In this document: one piece after another, positions 16,885-25,192 of the stretch | Position numbering within the stretch: the stretch's first letter is position 1 | Layout of the letters: each line of letters opens with the position of its first letter | NCBI GenBank assembly: GCA_964250765.1 | Contig: CAXUHF010000012.1 | Location: forward strand, 1 to 64,000 | DNA from: JBBQVS01 sp964250765 | GTDB lineage: Bacteria > Chloroflexota > Ktedonobacteria > Ktedonobacterales > Ktedonobacteraceae | Length of the DNA stretch: 64,000 bases | Direction of reading: 5' to 3' | Made by a program: the position numbers and the translations under genes | The notes under the pieces: model-generated | The model's input: the letters and a program-made list of their open reading frames with translations, nothing else | What the model was told of the DNA's origin: nothing | Databases searched by the model: none

Positions 16885-17460
16885 ATGGCTACAACTCCCA
16901 AAAGCATAGATCGACGTGTCCAGCGAACACAGCAGTTACTAAAGCAGGCGTTTATTGAAGTCGTAAACGAGAAAGGGTTTTCTGCGATAAACATTCAGGA
17001 TGTAACCGACCGGGCAAACGTTAATCGCGGTACCTTTTATACGCATTTTATAGATAAATATGCGTTGTTGGAGGCGGTCATTAGTGAGGAGGTGCAACGA
17101 ATCCTGATTGATACACTTCCTCCAGTCTCTCGATGGGATAGAAGTACACTGCACCTTTTTATTCAAACCTTACTAGAGTGTTGCGATGGCAAATATTGCT
17201 ATTTGCATCTCTCTCGAAATATGATGCCGCAGTTTGAACGGGCTGCTCATGAGGGAGTGGTCAAACTCTTATTAGAGTGGCTGAAACTGAATGTAAGAAG
17301 CAGCTCGCAGGTGCCATTGGAAACGATTGCTGACATTGCAAGTTGGGCCATTGTAGGTACAGCTGTGCAACGCAGCCAAACGCCAACGAAAATTCCTGCG
17401 AGCGAGATGGCAGATGCTGTCTTATTGGTGATAATGAAAGGAATGGAGCAGTTGCTGTGA
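16885..17460 (+). CDS. TetR/AcrR-family transcriptional regulator
   Basis: A 191-residue, full-length TetR-type repressor. The N-terminal HTH is F-I-E-V-V-N-E-K-G-F, I-N-I-Q-D-V-T-D-R-A-N-V-N-R-G-T-F-Y-T-H-F, near residues 20-60; the branch with G-T-F-Y-T-H-F resembles AcrR/DhaS-like regulators. The C-terminal ligand domain is helical with no clear ligand clue. It diverges from the nitroreductase gene and ends 5 bases before the converging hicDH stop. Confidence 0.9.
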   Translation: MATTPKSIDRRVQRTQQLLKQAFIEVVNEKGFSAINIQDVTDRANVNRGTFYTHFIDKYALLEAVISEEVQRILIDTLPPVSRWDRSTLHLFIQTLLECCDGKYCYLHLSRNMMPQFERAAHEGVVKLLLEWLKLNVRSSSQVPLETIADIASWAIVGTAVQRSQTPTKIPASEMADAVLLVIMKGMEQLL

Positions 17461-17465
17461 TTCCA

Positions 17466-18578
17466 CTAGACCCGTACAGTTGCACAATGCCTTTGCACAG
17501 CATCCACAAATTCCTCTGTACTCGCATGTCCACCTTGATCCACGGGTAACGTTTCTCCTTCCTGATACGCCTGAGCAATAGCTGCTCTTAATCGTTGGGC
17601 TTGCTGGCTATAGCCGAGATAGTCAAGCAGCATCGTTCCCGACAAGAGCATGGCGGTAGGATTGATTGTTCCTTTACCAACGAGGTCGGGTGCGGAACCG
17701 TGGACAGGCTCGAAGTAGGCGTAGTCCTCGCCATAACAGGCACTGGGTGAGAGACCGAGACCACCAATGCTTCCACTGGCAACGTCGGCGAGGATGTCGC
17801 CATGTTCGTTGGAAAGAACTACCACGTCAAGCGATTCCGGTGACGCGACCATGCGTCGTGCTAAGTCATCAATCAGGTATTCTTGATAGCTCAAGGTGAC
17901 ATATTCGCGTACAGTGTCGCGGACGATATTGCGAAAACGACCGTCAGTACGCGGCTGAATAGAATATTTCGCGCCCAACGTCACAATGCCAGGATAACCC
18001 AATGCTTGCCGTTGCAATGCTAATTCACACGCTGAGATAGCAACGCGCTGCATCTGCTCGTCAGTAGAGATACGCACAGCATAAGCTCCTACTTTATCAG
18101 TTGGAGGAGCCTGCCACCACGTGCTACTACTAGCCAATGCGCTTAGTTCAGAGATATCTCCTTCACGCGGTGGATACATACCTTCAAGATTGTCGCGCAC
18201 AATCACGTAGTCAATACACTCTGGATGTAACATAGGACTGGCATAGCCTGTATACCAGCGCACCGGACGAATGTTGACGTAGGTTCTCTTACCCCAACGT
18301 AGGTACCACAGAATAGGACGACTTGGACCACCACTTGCACCAAACAATGTACAATCCGCCGTATCTATAGCTGTTCGTGTTTCCGCTGGAAAGGCATCAC
18401 CGTAACGTGCTTGCGCTTTCCGTCCACAAGCTGCTTCGACAAATTGTACGTCAGGAGCTAGAGAACGTAGTATCTCGACCGTAGGACGCATCACTTCGGG
18501 CGCGGCATCGTCACCAGGAATGACACAAACGGTTGGCGGCGATGCGGAAGAACGCCGCGCAAAGTGGGCAAAGCTCAT
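17466..18578 (-). CDS. hicdh: homoisocitrate/isopropylmalate dehydrogenase family enzyme
   Basis: A 370-residue beta-decarboxylating dehydrogenase. The family marks are V-I-P-G-D-D-A-A-P-E-V at the start, N-I-R-P-V-R, R-D-N-L-E-G-M-Y, and late G-S-I-G-G-L-G-L-S-P-S and F-E-P-V-H-G-S-A-P-D. It is the last gene of a LysW-type lysine operon, overlapping lysU by four bases, so oxidation of homoisocitrate to 2-oxoadipate is the fitting role. By sequence alone it could be an isopropylmalate, isocitrate or tartrate dehydrogenase; the assignment rests on context. Confidence 0.82.
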   Translation of the reverse strand: MSFAHFARRSSASPPTVCVIPGDDAAPEVMRPTVEILRSLAPDVQFVEAACGRKAQARYGDAFPAETRTAIDTADCTLFGASGGPSRPILWYLRWGKRTYVNIRPVRWYTGYASPMLHPECIDYVIVRDNLEGMYPPREGDISELSALASSSTWWQAPPTDKVGAYAVRISTDEQMQRVAISACELALQRQALGYPGIVTLGAKYSIQPRTDGRFRNIVRDTVREYVTLSYQEYLIDDLARRMVASPESLDVVVLSNEHGDILADVASGSIGGLGLSPSACYGEDYAYFEPVHGSAPDLVGKGTINPTAMLLSGTMLLDYLGYSQQAQRLRAAIAQAYQEGETLPVDQGGHASTEEFVDAVQRHCATVRV

Positions 18579-19063
18579 CGCAGCGTCCCTTCCTGCTGAA
18601 TGTAGTTGATGATGCCGCCTGCAGCGACGATACGGGCGATAAAGGGTGTGAGCGGTTCGGCCTGAAATGTTTGCTCTAAGTCGATGTTATGAATGATGCC
18701 TGTCGTCAGGTCAACTTCTATCCGTTGCCCGTCACGGCTTGCTAAAACAGCTTCCTCGCAAACAAGGACGGGTAGACCAATATTGACGGAGTTGCGATAG
18801 AAGATACGCGCAAAGCTGCGAGCGATGACGACACGCACGCCACACGCGAGAATAGAGGCAGGGGCATGTTCGCGTGATGAGCCACAACCAAAGTTGTGAC
18901 CGCCCATAACTACATCACCTGCTTGTACCTGTTGCGCAAAGTCAGGCAGAATTTCACACAGACAATACTTCGCTAGTTGTGCGCGATCCGTTGTCACGTT
19001 GTAGCGTCCAGGAATGATTACGTCTGTATTGATGTTGTCGCCTAGCATCCAAATTCGGCTCAT
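18575..19063 (-). CDS. lysU: homoaconitase/isopropylmalate isomerase small subunit
   Basis: A 162-residue small (swivel) subunit of the aconitase superfamily. Signatures are N-I-N-T-D-V-I-I-P-G-R-Y near residue 10, the G-H-N-F-G-C-G-S-S-R-E-H-A block, and I-A-R-S-F-A-R-I-F-Y-R-N. A longer reading frame runs upstream through a family B repeat and into lysT, but that part is non-coding junk. ATG 19063 has AAAGGAA nine bases before it and gives a natural protein. It partners lysT for homocitrate to homoisocitrate. Four-base overlap with hicDH. Confidence 0.88.
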   Translation of the reverse strand: MSRIWMLGDNINTDVIIPGRYNVTTDRAQLAKYCLCEILPDFAQQVQAGDVVMGGHNFGCGSSREHAPASILACGVRVVIARSFARIFYRNSVNIGLPVLVCEEAVLASRDGQRIEVDLTTGIIHNIDLEQTFQAEPLTPFIARIVAAGGIINYIQQEGTLR

Positions 19064-19094
19064 GAGAGTGTATTCCTTTCGCTTCATAATTTCT

Positions 19095-19210
19095 GTAGGG
19101 ACCGATGTATCGCGTCCTGGGGCGGGGCGGGGGCAACGCGTCGGCAAAGATTCGTTTCCCCAACGTGGTCCCCCTCTACCCCACACAGGACGCGATACAT
19201 CGGTCCCTAC
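19095..19210. repeat. intergenic inverted repeat, family B, inside the lysine operon
   Basis: A 116-bp copy whose arms start GTAGGGACCGATGTATCGCG and are complementary over about 23 bp before G/C-rich inner parts (GGGGCGGGG opposite CCCCTCTACCCC). It fills the gap between lysT (stop ends at 19219) and the lysU ribosome-binding site. Confidence 0.92.
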
Positions 19211-19218
19211 CAATGTTC

Positions 19219-20469
19219 TTACAAAAATTCGCGTGGGTCTGAGATATGACCGCTTAACGCGGTGGCGGCGGCAGTAGCGGGACTGCCGAGATAGATTTCG
19301 GCGGTTGGGTCGCCCATTCGTCCGGTGAAGTTGCGGTTCATAGTTGTGAGGGCGCGTTCGCCAGGGGCTAGTACGCCTTGATGTCGTCCAATACATGGAC
19401 CACAGCCTGGATTTTCTACGGTAGCACCTGCGCGAACAAAGGTTTCCAGATAGCCAAGGCGCATTGCCTCAAGGTAGACCTCACGCGAGGCTGGTACAAC
19501 AACCATACGTGTACGCGGAGAAATTTGCTTGCCTTGTAAAATTCCCGCCGCGATAGCGAGATCGTCTAGGCGTCCATTGGTGCAGGTACCTAAAAACACT
19601 TGGTCGATCTCTATGTTCGTCACGTCGCCTACTGGAACGACGTTGTTTACATCTGGTGGGCAGGCAATCATGGGTTGTAGTTGCGATGCATCAATGTAGT
19701 AGGTATGCTCATAGCTTGGGTTGTGTGGAGCAAGCATGGGATACTCGACCTCGGTACGTCCATGTAGCCATGCCTGTGTGATTGCATCGGGTGCGACAAG
19801 ACCAGCCTTACCGCCCATCTCGATAGCCATGTTACAGAAGGTGAAACGTTCGCTTACAGAAAGCCGCTCAACCAGATCGCCCGTGTACTCGATTGCTCGA
19901 TAGTTCGCACCATCGACGCCAACCTGTCGCACCATCTCAAACGTGATATCTTTGGCATAGACACCAAAGGGCAGACTTCCCGTTATTTGAATGTTGAGCG
20001 TTGTGGGAACACGAAACCATGTGCGACCCGTAGCGTAGGCAACGCCGATATCGGTTGACCCCATACCAGTCGCAAAAGCACCAAGCGCACCATACGTACA
20101 GGTATGACTATCAGCACCAACAATGATACTCCCAGGCACAACATAACCACGCTCCGGCATGACCTGATGACAGATGCCCTCCTGTAAAATCGTGATGTCC
20201 TGCTCACGTGCAAAGGTACGGATATCGCGTTGTAGGGTCGCGGCAGCAATTGTCGCTGCGGGAATGATATGATCAAAGACGATATGTGAACGGCGTGGAT
20301 TGAAGACACGTCCACCACTTTGCTGTGATAACTTGCGAAACGCCTGAATTGCAAGAGGACTTGTTGTATCATGGCTCATTACGCGATCAACCTCGACAAT
20401 GACGGTCTCGCCTTGCTCAACCCGTCGTCCCAACTTGTAGCTAAAAATTTCCTCGGTTAACGTTCCCAT
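19219..20469 (-). CDS. lysT: homoaconitase/isopropylmalate isomerase large subunit
   Basis: A 416-residue aconitase-superfamily large subunit, the length of the LeuC2/LysT branch. The Fe-S cluster cysteines are in G-A-D-S-H-T-C-T-Y-G, L-G-T-C-T-N-G-R and N-P-G-C-G-P-C-I-G-R. The end, F-T-G-R-M-G-D-P-T-A-E-I-Y-L-G-S-P, is typical of the family. With lysU it should interconvert homocitrate and homoisocitrate in the 2-aminoadipate route. LeuC activity cannot be excluded by sequence alone; the LysW neighbours decide the call. Confidence 0.9.
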   Translation of the reverse strand: MGTLTEEIFSYKLGRRVEQGETVIVEVDRVMSHDTTSPLAIQAFRKLSQQSGGRVFNPRRSHIVFDHIIPAATIAAATLQRDIRTFAREQDITILQEGICHQVMPERGYVVPGSIIVGADSHTCTYGALGAFATGMGSTDIGVAYATGRTWFRVPTTLNIQITGSLPFGVYAKDITFEMVRQVGVDGANYRAIEYTGDLVERLSVSERFTFCNMAIEMGGKAGLVAPDAITQAWLHGRTEVEYPMLAPHNPSYEHTYYIDASQLQPMIACPPDVNNVVPVGDVTNIEIDQVFLGTCTNGRLDDLAIAAGILQGKQISPRTRMVVVPASREVYLEAMRLGYLETFVRAGATVENPGCGPCIGRHQGVLAPGERALTTMNRNFTGRMGDPTAEIYLGSPATAAATALSGHISDPREFL

Positions 20470-20510
20470 TACTATAAATCCTTCCTTCTTTTTGATTAAA
20501 ACAGTTTCAG

Positions 20511-20631
20511 GTAGGGACCGATGTATCGCGTCCTAGGGGTGGGGCGGAGGAGCAACATGTAGGCAACGATTCCCTTCGACCAATATGATTCCCCCTCAGC
20601 CCCACCCAGGACGCGATACATCGGTCCCTAC
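20511..20631. repeat. intergenic inverted repeat, family B, inside the lysine operon
   Basis: A 121-bp copy with GTAGGGACCGATGTATCGCG arms and a complementary inner block GGGGTGGGGC with GCCCCACCC. The core differs from the 19095 copy. It ends 5 bases after the stop of hcs and is 41 bases upstream of lysT. Confidence 0.92.
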
Positions 20632-20636
20632 AAATT

Positions 20637-21770
20637 TCATGCCCCCACACCAGCACACCAGGATTGGATAAAGGCATCGACCTCTTCTTGATTCAGGGTG
20701 CCGTTTTCGGCGCGTGCTTTAAGGGCATGCGTGAGATTGGCAATTTCGCTATTGGTGAGTTGCAAGCCTAGCGATGCGGCACGATGCCCAACAGCGTAGC
20801 GACCTGTGACGCGTGAACCAATATCGACATGGCGTAGCAGGCCAAAGTCGGCAGGGTCGAGCACCTCGTAGGCGCGTGGATTTCGTAGGACAGCTTTTGT
20901 ATGTACACCTGCTTTGTGCGTGAAAGCACTTGGTGCGGTGATGGGTGTGTTAAAAGGAATAGCGAGACCGAGACAGGACGCGACAAACGAATCGAGTGGC
21001 GCGACCTGTGTGAGATCATAGTCCGACAGCAGTTCAGGATAGTGAATGTAGAGTTGTGCAATCAATCCGCTCAAAGCAGCAATACCGTTACGCTCGCCGA
21101 TACCTAACGCGGTTACGTCAAGACAATCGGCACCAGCCTCTAACGCTGCCACAGTGTTCGCATTAGCACAGCCAGTATCGTTATGCCCATGAAACTCGAT
21201 GCCAACCGAAGGGTAGCGTTCGTGACAGAGCCGAACCAGTTGTGCCACCTGTCGCGGCGTGGCAATGCCAACGGTATCAGGCAAACCAATGCGCTGTACT
21301 CCTGCATCGACAACAGCATCAAAGACATGCAGTAAGTCGATAAGATCGCTGCGAAAGGCATCTTCGGCGGAGAAACGCACGTAGCGACCAGCATCGCGCA
21401 CACGTCGCACCAGTGGCACAGCATCAGCAATCATTTGTTCGATGCGGCGTCCATGACTGAACGTACGTAACTGTGTCGAGGTGCCATAGAAGAGGTTGAG
21501 GCCATACACGGGCGTATCTAATGCCGCTTGCACGTCGGCTTCGACACAGCGCGTATGAGCGACGATGTGTGCATGTAAATCCAGATTACACAGTGCAAGC
21601 ACAGCCTGTTGTGTCTCCGGTGAGGCAACTGGTGAGGGTACTTCGATGAAAGTTACACCAATTGCGTCAAGCATACGAGCAATTGTCAAACGCTGTTCGA
21701 GCGTAAAACATGCTCCTATGAATTGTTCGCCCTCGCGTAGGGTCGAGTCGAGAATGGTAAGAGGACTCAT
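20637..21770 (-). CDS. hcs: homocitrate synthase
   Basis: A 377-residue enzyme of the isopropylmalate/homocitrate synthase (HMGL-like TIM barrel) family. The start has D-S-T-L-R-E-G-E-Q, which binds substrate and metal, and F-H-G-H-N-D-T-G-C-A-N-A-N supplies the two metal-binding histidines. No LeuA C-terminal regulatory domain is present, as in NifV/homocitrate synthases. It should condense acetyl-CoA with 2-oxoglutarate, the first step of the 2-aminoadipate route. The ATG shares one base with the lysK stop (TAATG). It contains G-L-N-L-F-Y-G-T-S in the substrate region. Confidence 0.9.
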   Translation of the reverse strand: MSPLTILDSTLREGEQFIGACFTLEQRLTIARMLDAIGVTFIEVPSPVASPETQQAVLALCNLDLHAHIVAHTRCVEADVQAALDTPVYGLNLFYGTSTQLRTFSHGRRIEQMIADAVPLVRRVRDAGRYVRFSAEDAFRSDLIDLLHVFDAVVDAGVQRIGLPDTVGIATPRQVAQLVRLCHERYPSVGIEFHGHNDTGCANANTVAALEAGADCLDVTALGIGERNGIAALSGLIAQLYIHYPELLSDYDLTQVAPLDSFVASCLGLAIPFNTPITAPSAFTHKAGVHTKAVLRNPRAYEVLDPADFGLLRHVDIGSRVTGRYAVGHRAASLGLQLTNSEIANLTHALKARAENGTLNQEEVDAFIQSWCAGVGA

Positions 21771-22864
21771 TACATCACCTCTCGTCGCTGGGAGAGGTCT
21801 CGCAGCACGATTTCAAGTACGTCGATAGCGTGGTTATACTCGGCAAGGTTGATATGCTCGTTGGGCGTATGGTCGAGGCTTGCGTCACCAGGACCATAGG
21901 CAAGGATATTCTGGCCCCAGACAGGTCCGACAACGTTCATATCGGACGTGCCTGTTTTATGCTTAAAGGTAGGTTGCCCTCCGGTTGCGCGAATGGCTGA
22001 GAGAAACGCGCGCGCTACAGGCGTTGTACGTGTCGTCTGGAACGCGGCCTCTTCGCCCGAAAACTGTAGCTGAACGCCGTCTTCGTGTGCCCATTGTTCT
22101 AATTGGGCTTGTAAAGATGCGCTCTCAAAAGCGGGTGGTAGACGATAGCCAAGCAGCATATGCGTCTGTTCCTCTAACCCATCCTGTGTACTGGAGATGC
22201 TACGCAAAGAAGGCAGAAGTGCAGCAAACGATGAAGTAGATGCATACTGCGCGTTCCACTCGGCAGCGTGGAAACGCGCACGTTCCCAGAAGGCAGCTGC
22301 TACTTCACTGCTGTTGTGTCGTGGTCCCGCGCTATGACTAGAGGAACGCGTAACACAACAATCAACCAGTAGCCGCCCCTTATAGCCAATCGTAACGGCA
22401 TGACTTCCACTTGGTTCGCCAATGATGCAGACCGAAGGGGAATAGCGATGCACCACAGCATGTGCTCCACGCGATGTTGCAGCCTCCTCCTCTACCGCAC
22501 CGATTACGATAATTGGTCGCTGTACATCTCCTGTTTGCGCGATACGAGCGGTAGCTGCCAGGAATGCTGCGAGCGGTCCCTTTGCATCCACTGCCCCGCG
22601 TCCATAGAGGAGTCCGTTTTCGATGCGCACCGGAATATTCCCTGGCACCGTGTCCATATGTCCAAGCAAGATAATGGGGTCTTGCACGTTTTCGGTACTG
22701 TGTGTGCTGGCAATGACATTGCCGACTTCATCGAGGTGTGCATGCAATCCCATCTGTTGTGCTTGCTCGACAAGATGGCGCGCAAAGTGCTGTTCCTGAC
22801 GCGAATAGCTTGGAATGGTTAACATGGACTGAAGAAGCGTAACTTCTTTTTGAGTTGGTGGCAA
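21770..22864 (-). CDS. lysK: [LysW]-lysine hydrolase (M20 family)
   Basis: A 364-residue M20 metallopeptidase. The metal-site blocks are L-L-G-H-M-D-T-V-P-G, G-R-G-A-V-D-A-K-G-P-L-A-A, A-V-E-E-E-A-A-T-S-R-G and I-I-G-E-P-S-G, with the last metal histidine in D-H-T-P-N-E-H-I. In the LysW route it splits lysine from the C-terminal Glu of LysW. ArgE-like activity is the main alternative. The ATG at 22864 has no clear ribosome-binding site, and an assembly gap lies 57 bases upstream, so the start is less certain. It overlaps hcs by one base. Confidence 0.88.
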   Translation of the reverse strand: MPPTQKEVTLLQSMLTIPSYSRQEQHFARHLVEQAQQMGLHAHLDEVGNVIASTHSTENVQDPIILLGHMDTVPGNIPVRIENGLLYGRGAVDAKGPLAAFLAATARIAQTGDVQRPIIVIGAVEEEAATSRGAHAVVHRYSPSVCIIGEPSGSHAVTIGYKGRLLVDCCVTRSSSHSAGPRHNSSEVAAAFWERARFHAAEWNAQYASTSSFAALLPSLRSISSTQDGLEEQTHMLLGYRLPPAFESASLQAQLEQWAHEDGVQLQFSGEEAAFQTTRTTPVARAFLSAIRATGGQPTFKHKTGTSDMNVVGPVWGQNILAYGPGDASLDHTPNEHINLAEYNHAIDVLEIVLRDLSQRREVM

Positions 22865-22904
22865 TGAGGCTTTTGGTTTTTGTGAAAAAAAGATGAGTAT
22901 GTTT

Positions 22905-22962
22905 TGACAAAAAACACCTANNNNNNNNNNTTTTTTTTGTTGTGGTGTTTTTGTGTGTTTTT
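22905..22962. repeat. palindromic spacer with a 10-N assembly gap, between lysJ and lysK
   Basis: The bases left of the gap (ACAAAAAACACC) pair with those right of it (GGTGTTTTTGTG), so the gap lies inside an inverted repeat. The flanking bases are A/T homopolymer-rich and look poorly resolved. The true length is unknown. Confidence 0.6.
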
Positions 22963-22966
22963 TTTC

Positions 22967-24178
22967 TCAATATTGCGTTCCGCTTGTTGCAGAAACAGAA
23001 CGCTCATTGCCACCAACTAAGATTTCTTCAACAACAGTTAAAACATGCTCTAACTGCGCTTCTGGAATCACAAGTGGTGGCAACATACGAATTACATTTG
23101 GACCAGCTTGTAGGACAAGAATGCCACGCGCAAACAGTGCTTCGAGATAGGGTTGTGCACGGCGTGTAAGCTCGATACCGAGCAGGAGGCCGCGTCCACG
23201 AACCTCGCGGATAAGTGGTGAACCTATCGCACGTAGACGTTCAAGGGCATACGCGCCAAGTGTAGCGGCACGCTGTGGTAATGCTTCGCGTTCAAGGATA
23301 TCAAGTGTGGTAAGGGCGGCGGCGCAGGCTAGCGGGTTGCCGCCAAAGGTGCTCCCATGTACACCCTTTGTCACATGTCCACTTTCCATTACACGCGGTC
23401 CCAGACAAACGGCACCCATTGGTACGCCACCAGCGATAGACTTTGCAAGACAAAGAATGTCAGGTTGCAGGTTGTACTGCTCACAGGCAAACAGCGTTCC
23501 AGTGCGTCCAAAGCCTGTCTGTACTTCATCGACAATGAGCAAGGCTCCACGCTCGTGACAAAGTGTTGCAAGGTCCCGAATGTATGCCTCATCTGCAACA
23601 TGAACACCACCCTCACCCTGCACAACTTCGATAATCACGGCGGCAGTTTCTTCAGTAATCGCGGCTTCGGCGGCTTCAATGTTGTTATAGCGTATATGGG
23701 TGACACCAGGAAGCAAAGGAGCGAAAGGTTCGCGGTAGTGCGGCTCCCATGTCGCGGAAAGTGCACCCATTGTGCGCCCATGAAAACTTCGCAACGTTGC
23801 GATAATGCCTGTACGTCCTGTCGCTAGTCGTGCGAATTTGAGTGCGCCTTCTACTGCTTCCGTCCCACTATTGCACAGGAAGATATGGTCGAGTCCCTCT
23901 GGTGTGAGAGATGCGAGTCGTTCCAGTAGGCGTCCACGGACATCATTATAAAGAATCTCAGGGCAAGTGATGAGGCGTTGTGCTTGCTCCGCAAGTGCTG
24001 CCGCAATCTCGACACGCCCATGTCCAATATTCGCCACACCATAGCCCGCTGTACAATCAATGTATTCGCGTCCCTCGGCATCCCAAAGCAATGCACCGCT
24101 ACCACGCACGATAGCAACGCCACGTTTCCCATAGACACCGCTTGTATAGGTATTTTCTATATCAATGGTTGAAATCAT
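22967..24178 (-). CDS. lysJ: [LysW]-aminoadipate semialdehyde transaminase
   Basis: A PLP-dependent class III aminotransferase of about 403 residues. Marks are C-N-S-G-T-E-A-V-E-G-A-L-K, L-I-V-D-E-V-Q-T-G-F-G-R-T-G, and the PLP lysine in C-L-A-K-S-I-A-G-G-V-P-M-G. In context it aminates LysW-bound aminoadipate semialdehyde to LysW-lysine; ArgD-like use for ornithine is possible in the same organism. An AAGGAGGT site 5-6 bases before ATG 24178 fixes the start; an in-frame ATG 27 bases earlier has none. Its last residues lie next to the assembly gap. Confidence 0.9.
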   Translation of the reverse strand: MISTIDIENTYTSGVYGKRGVAIVRGSGALLWDAEGREYIDCTAGYGVANIGHGRVEIAAALAEQAQRLITCPEILYNDVRGRLLERLASLTPEGLDHIFLCNSGTEAVEGALKFARLATGRTGIIATLRSFHGRTMGALSATWEPHYREPFAPLLPGVTHIRYNNIEAAEAAITEETAAVIIEVVQGEGGVHVADEAYIRDLATLCHERGALLIVDEVQTGFGRTGTLFACEQYNLQPDILCLAKSIAGGVPMGAVCLGPRVMESGHVTKGVHGSTFGGNPLACAAALTTLDILEREALPQRAATLGAYALERLRAIGSPLIREVRGRGLLLGIELTRRAQPYLEALFARGILVLQAGPNVIRMLPPLVIPEAQLEHVLTVVEEILVGGNERSVSATSGTQY

Positions 24179-24230
24179 ACGTGACCTCCTTGTATAAAAT
24201 TGCATAAATTCTTGCGGATACGAAATGCCT

Positions 24231-24354
24231 GTAGGAGTCTAATTTATTACACCCTGTTGGCAATGGACCATGTTCACAGGATTTGTATAACGTTTCAATA
24301 TGTCCTCCAACATTGTGATTTGCCGACGAGGGTGTAATAGAATTAGACCCCTAC
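24231..24354. repeat. intergenic inverted repeat, family A, overlapping the 3' end of lysZ
   Basis: A 124-bp copy. The left arm starts GTAGGAGTCTAATTTATTAC and the right arm ends AATTAGACCCCTAC. It has several mismatches, so it is older than most copies. Its right end carries the lysZ stop codon (24343-24345). Confidence 0.9.
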
Positions 24355-25176
24355 AGGTGGTTTTATTTTTGAATGTGTAGTAGCAATCGTGGTTCCCGAC
24401 CCCTCCAGAACTTCAAGCAAAGAGCCTTGACCGATACACACTCTTGTCACGCCACCATTTAGGGCTTCTTGCGCTCCGAGCAATTTCTTACGCATACGTC
24501 CTTGCGCGAACTGCATGTAGTCATCAAGTTGCTCGGCAGGAATATCTCGGACGAGTGTTGTTGGGTCATCTTTATTTGTAAGCAAGCCTGGAACGTTAGT
24601 CATAAGGACAAGAGTTTCAGCGTGTAATGCTTCGGCAACTGCTGCCGCCGCTCTATCGCCATCAACATTTAAACGTTCCCCTTCATGACTTAGTGCTAAT
24701 GGCGCAATGACAGGAGTATAGCCAGCATTCAGTAGGAGAGCGAGCAACTCGTTATTGACCTGCTCGATGTGTCCGGTATAGTCGTCACGTAAAATTTGGA
24801 TGCGTCCCTCTGCGGTGAGCGAGCGTACAACGGATTTGCGTCTTGCTACGAGGAGGCGTCCATCGACACCTGCAAGGCCGAGCGCGTTCACACCGTGTTG
24901 CTGTAAAAGAGCCACGAGTTCGGTGTTTAACTGTCCAGCTACAGCCATCGCGAAGAGACGTAGCGTTTCGCTATCGGTATAGCGACTGACCATACCATTT
25001 GGTGATGTCACCAGACGTATATCGTGCCCTACCTGCTGTGATAGCGCGTTTGTGAGGTCAGAACCACCGTGTAGCAACACCACACGCTCTCCATGTGCAA
25101 CATATTGTGTTATGTCACGGATAATCGCAGTTGTTGTGACGCCTGCGCTCCCGCCAATTTTTACGACAAGTGTCAT
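24343..25176 (-). CDS. lysZ: [LysW]-aminoadipate kinase
   Basis: A 277-residue amino-acid kinase related to ArgB. The start V-V-K-I-G-G-S-A-G, the V-L-L-H-G-G-S-D region and the nucleotide-binding L-N-V-D-G-D-R-A-A-A-A-V-A-E-A-L are typical. In the LysW route it phosphorylates the side-chain carboxylate of 2-aminoadipate bound to LysW. The family normally ends near G-S-G-T-T-I; here about ten more residues follow, and the last codons and TAA stop are read from the family A repeat. Lies 16 bases after lysY. Confidence 0.92.
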   Translation of the reverse strand: MTLVVKIGGSAGVTTTAIIRDITQYVAHGERVVLLHGGSDLTNALSQQVGHDIRLVTSPNGMVSRYTDSETLRLFAMAVAGQLNTELVALLQQHGVNALGLAGVDGRLLVARRKSVVRSLTAEGRIQILRDDYTGHIEQVNNELLALLLNAGYTPVIAPLALSHEGERLNVDGDRAAAAVAEALHAETLVLMTNVPGLLTNKDDPTTLVRDIPAEQLDDYMQFAQGRMRKKLLGAQEALNGGVTRVCIGQGSLLEVLEGSGTTIATTHSKIKPPVGV

Positions 25177-25192
25177 ACGTTCTCTCCTCTCT

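Noticed and set aside
18575..19396. A 273-residue version of lysU
   Set aside because: The first 111 residues are translation of the family B repeat and lysT in another frame; ATG 19063 has a proper ribosome-binding site.
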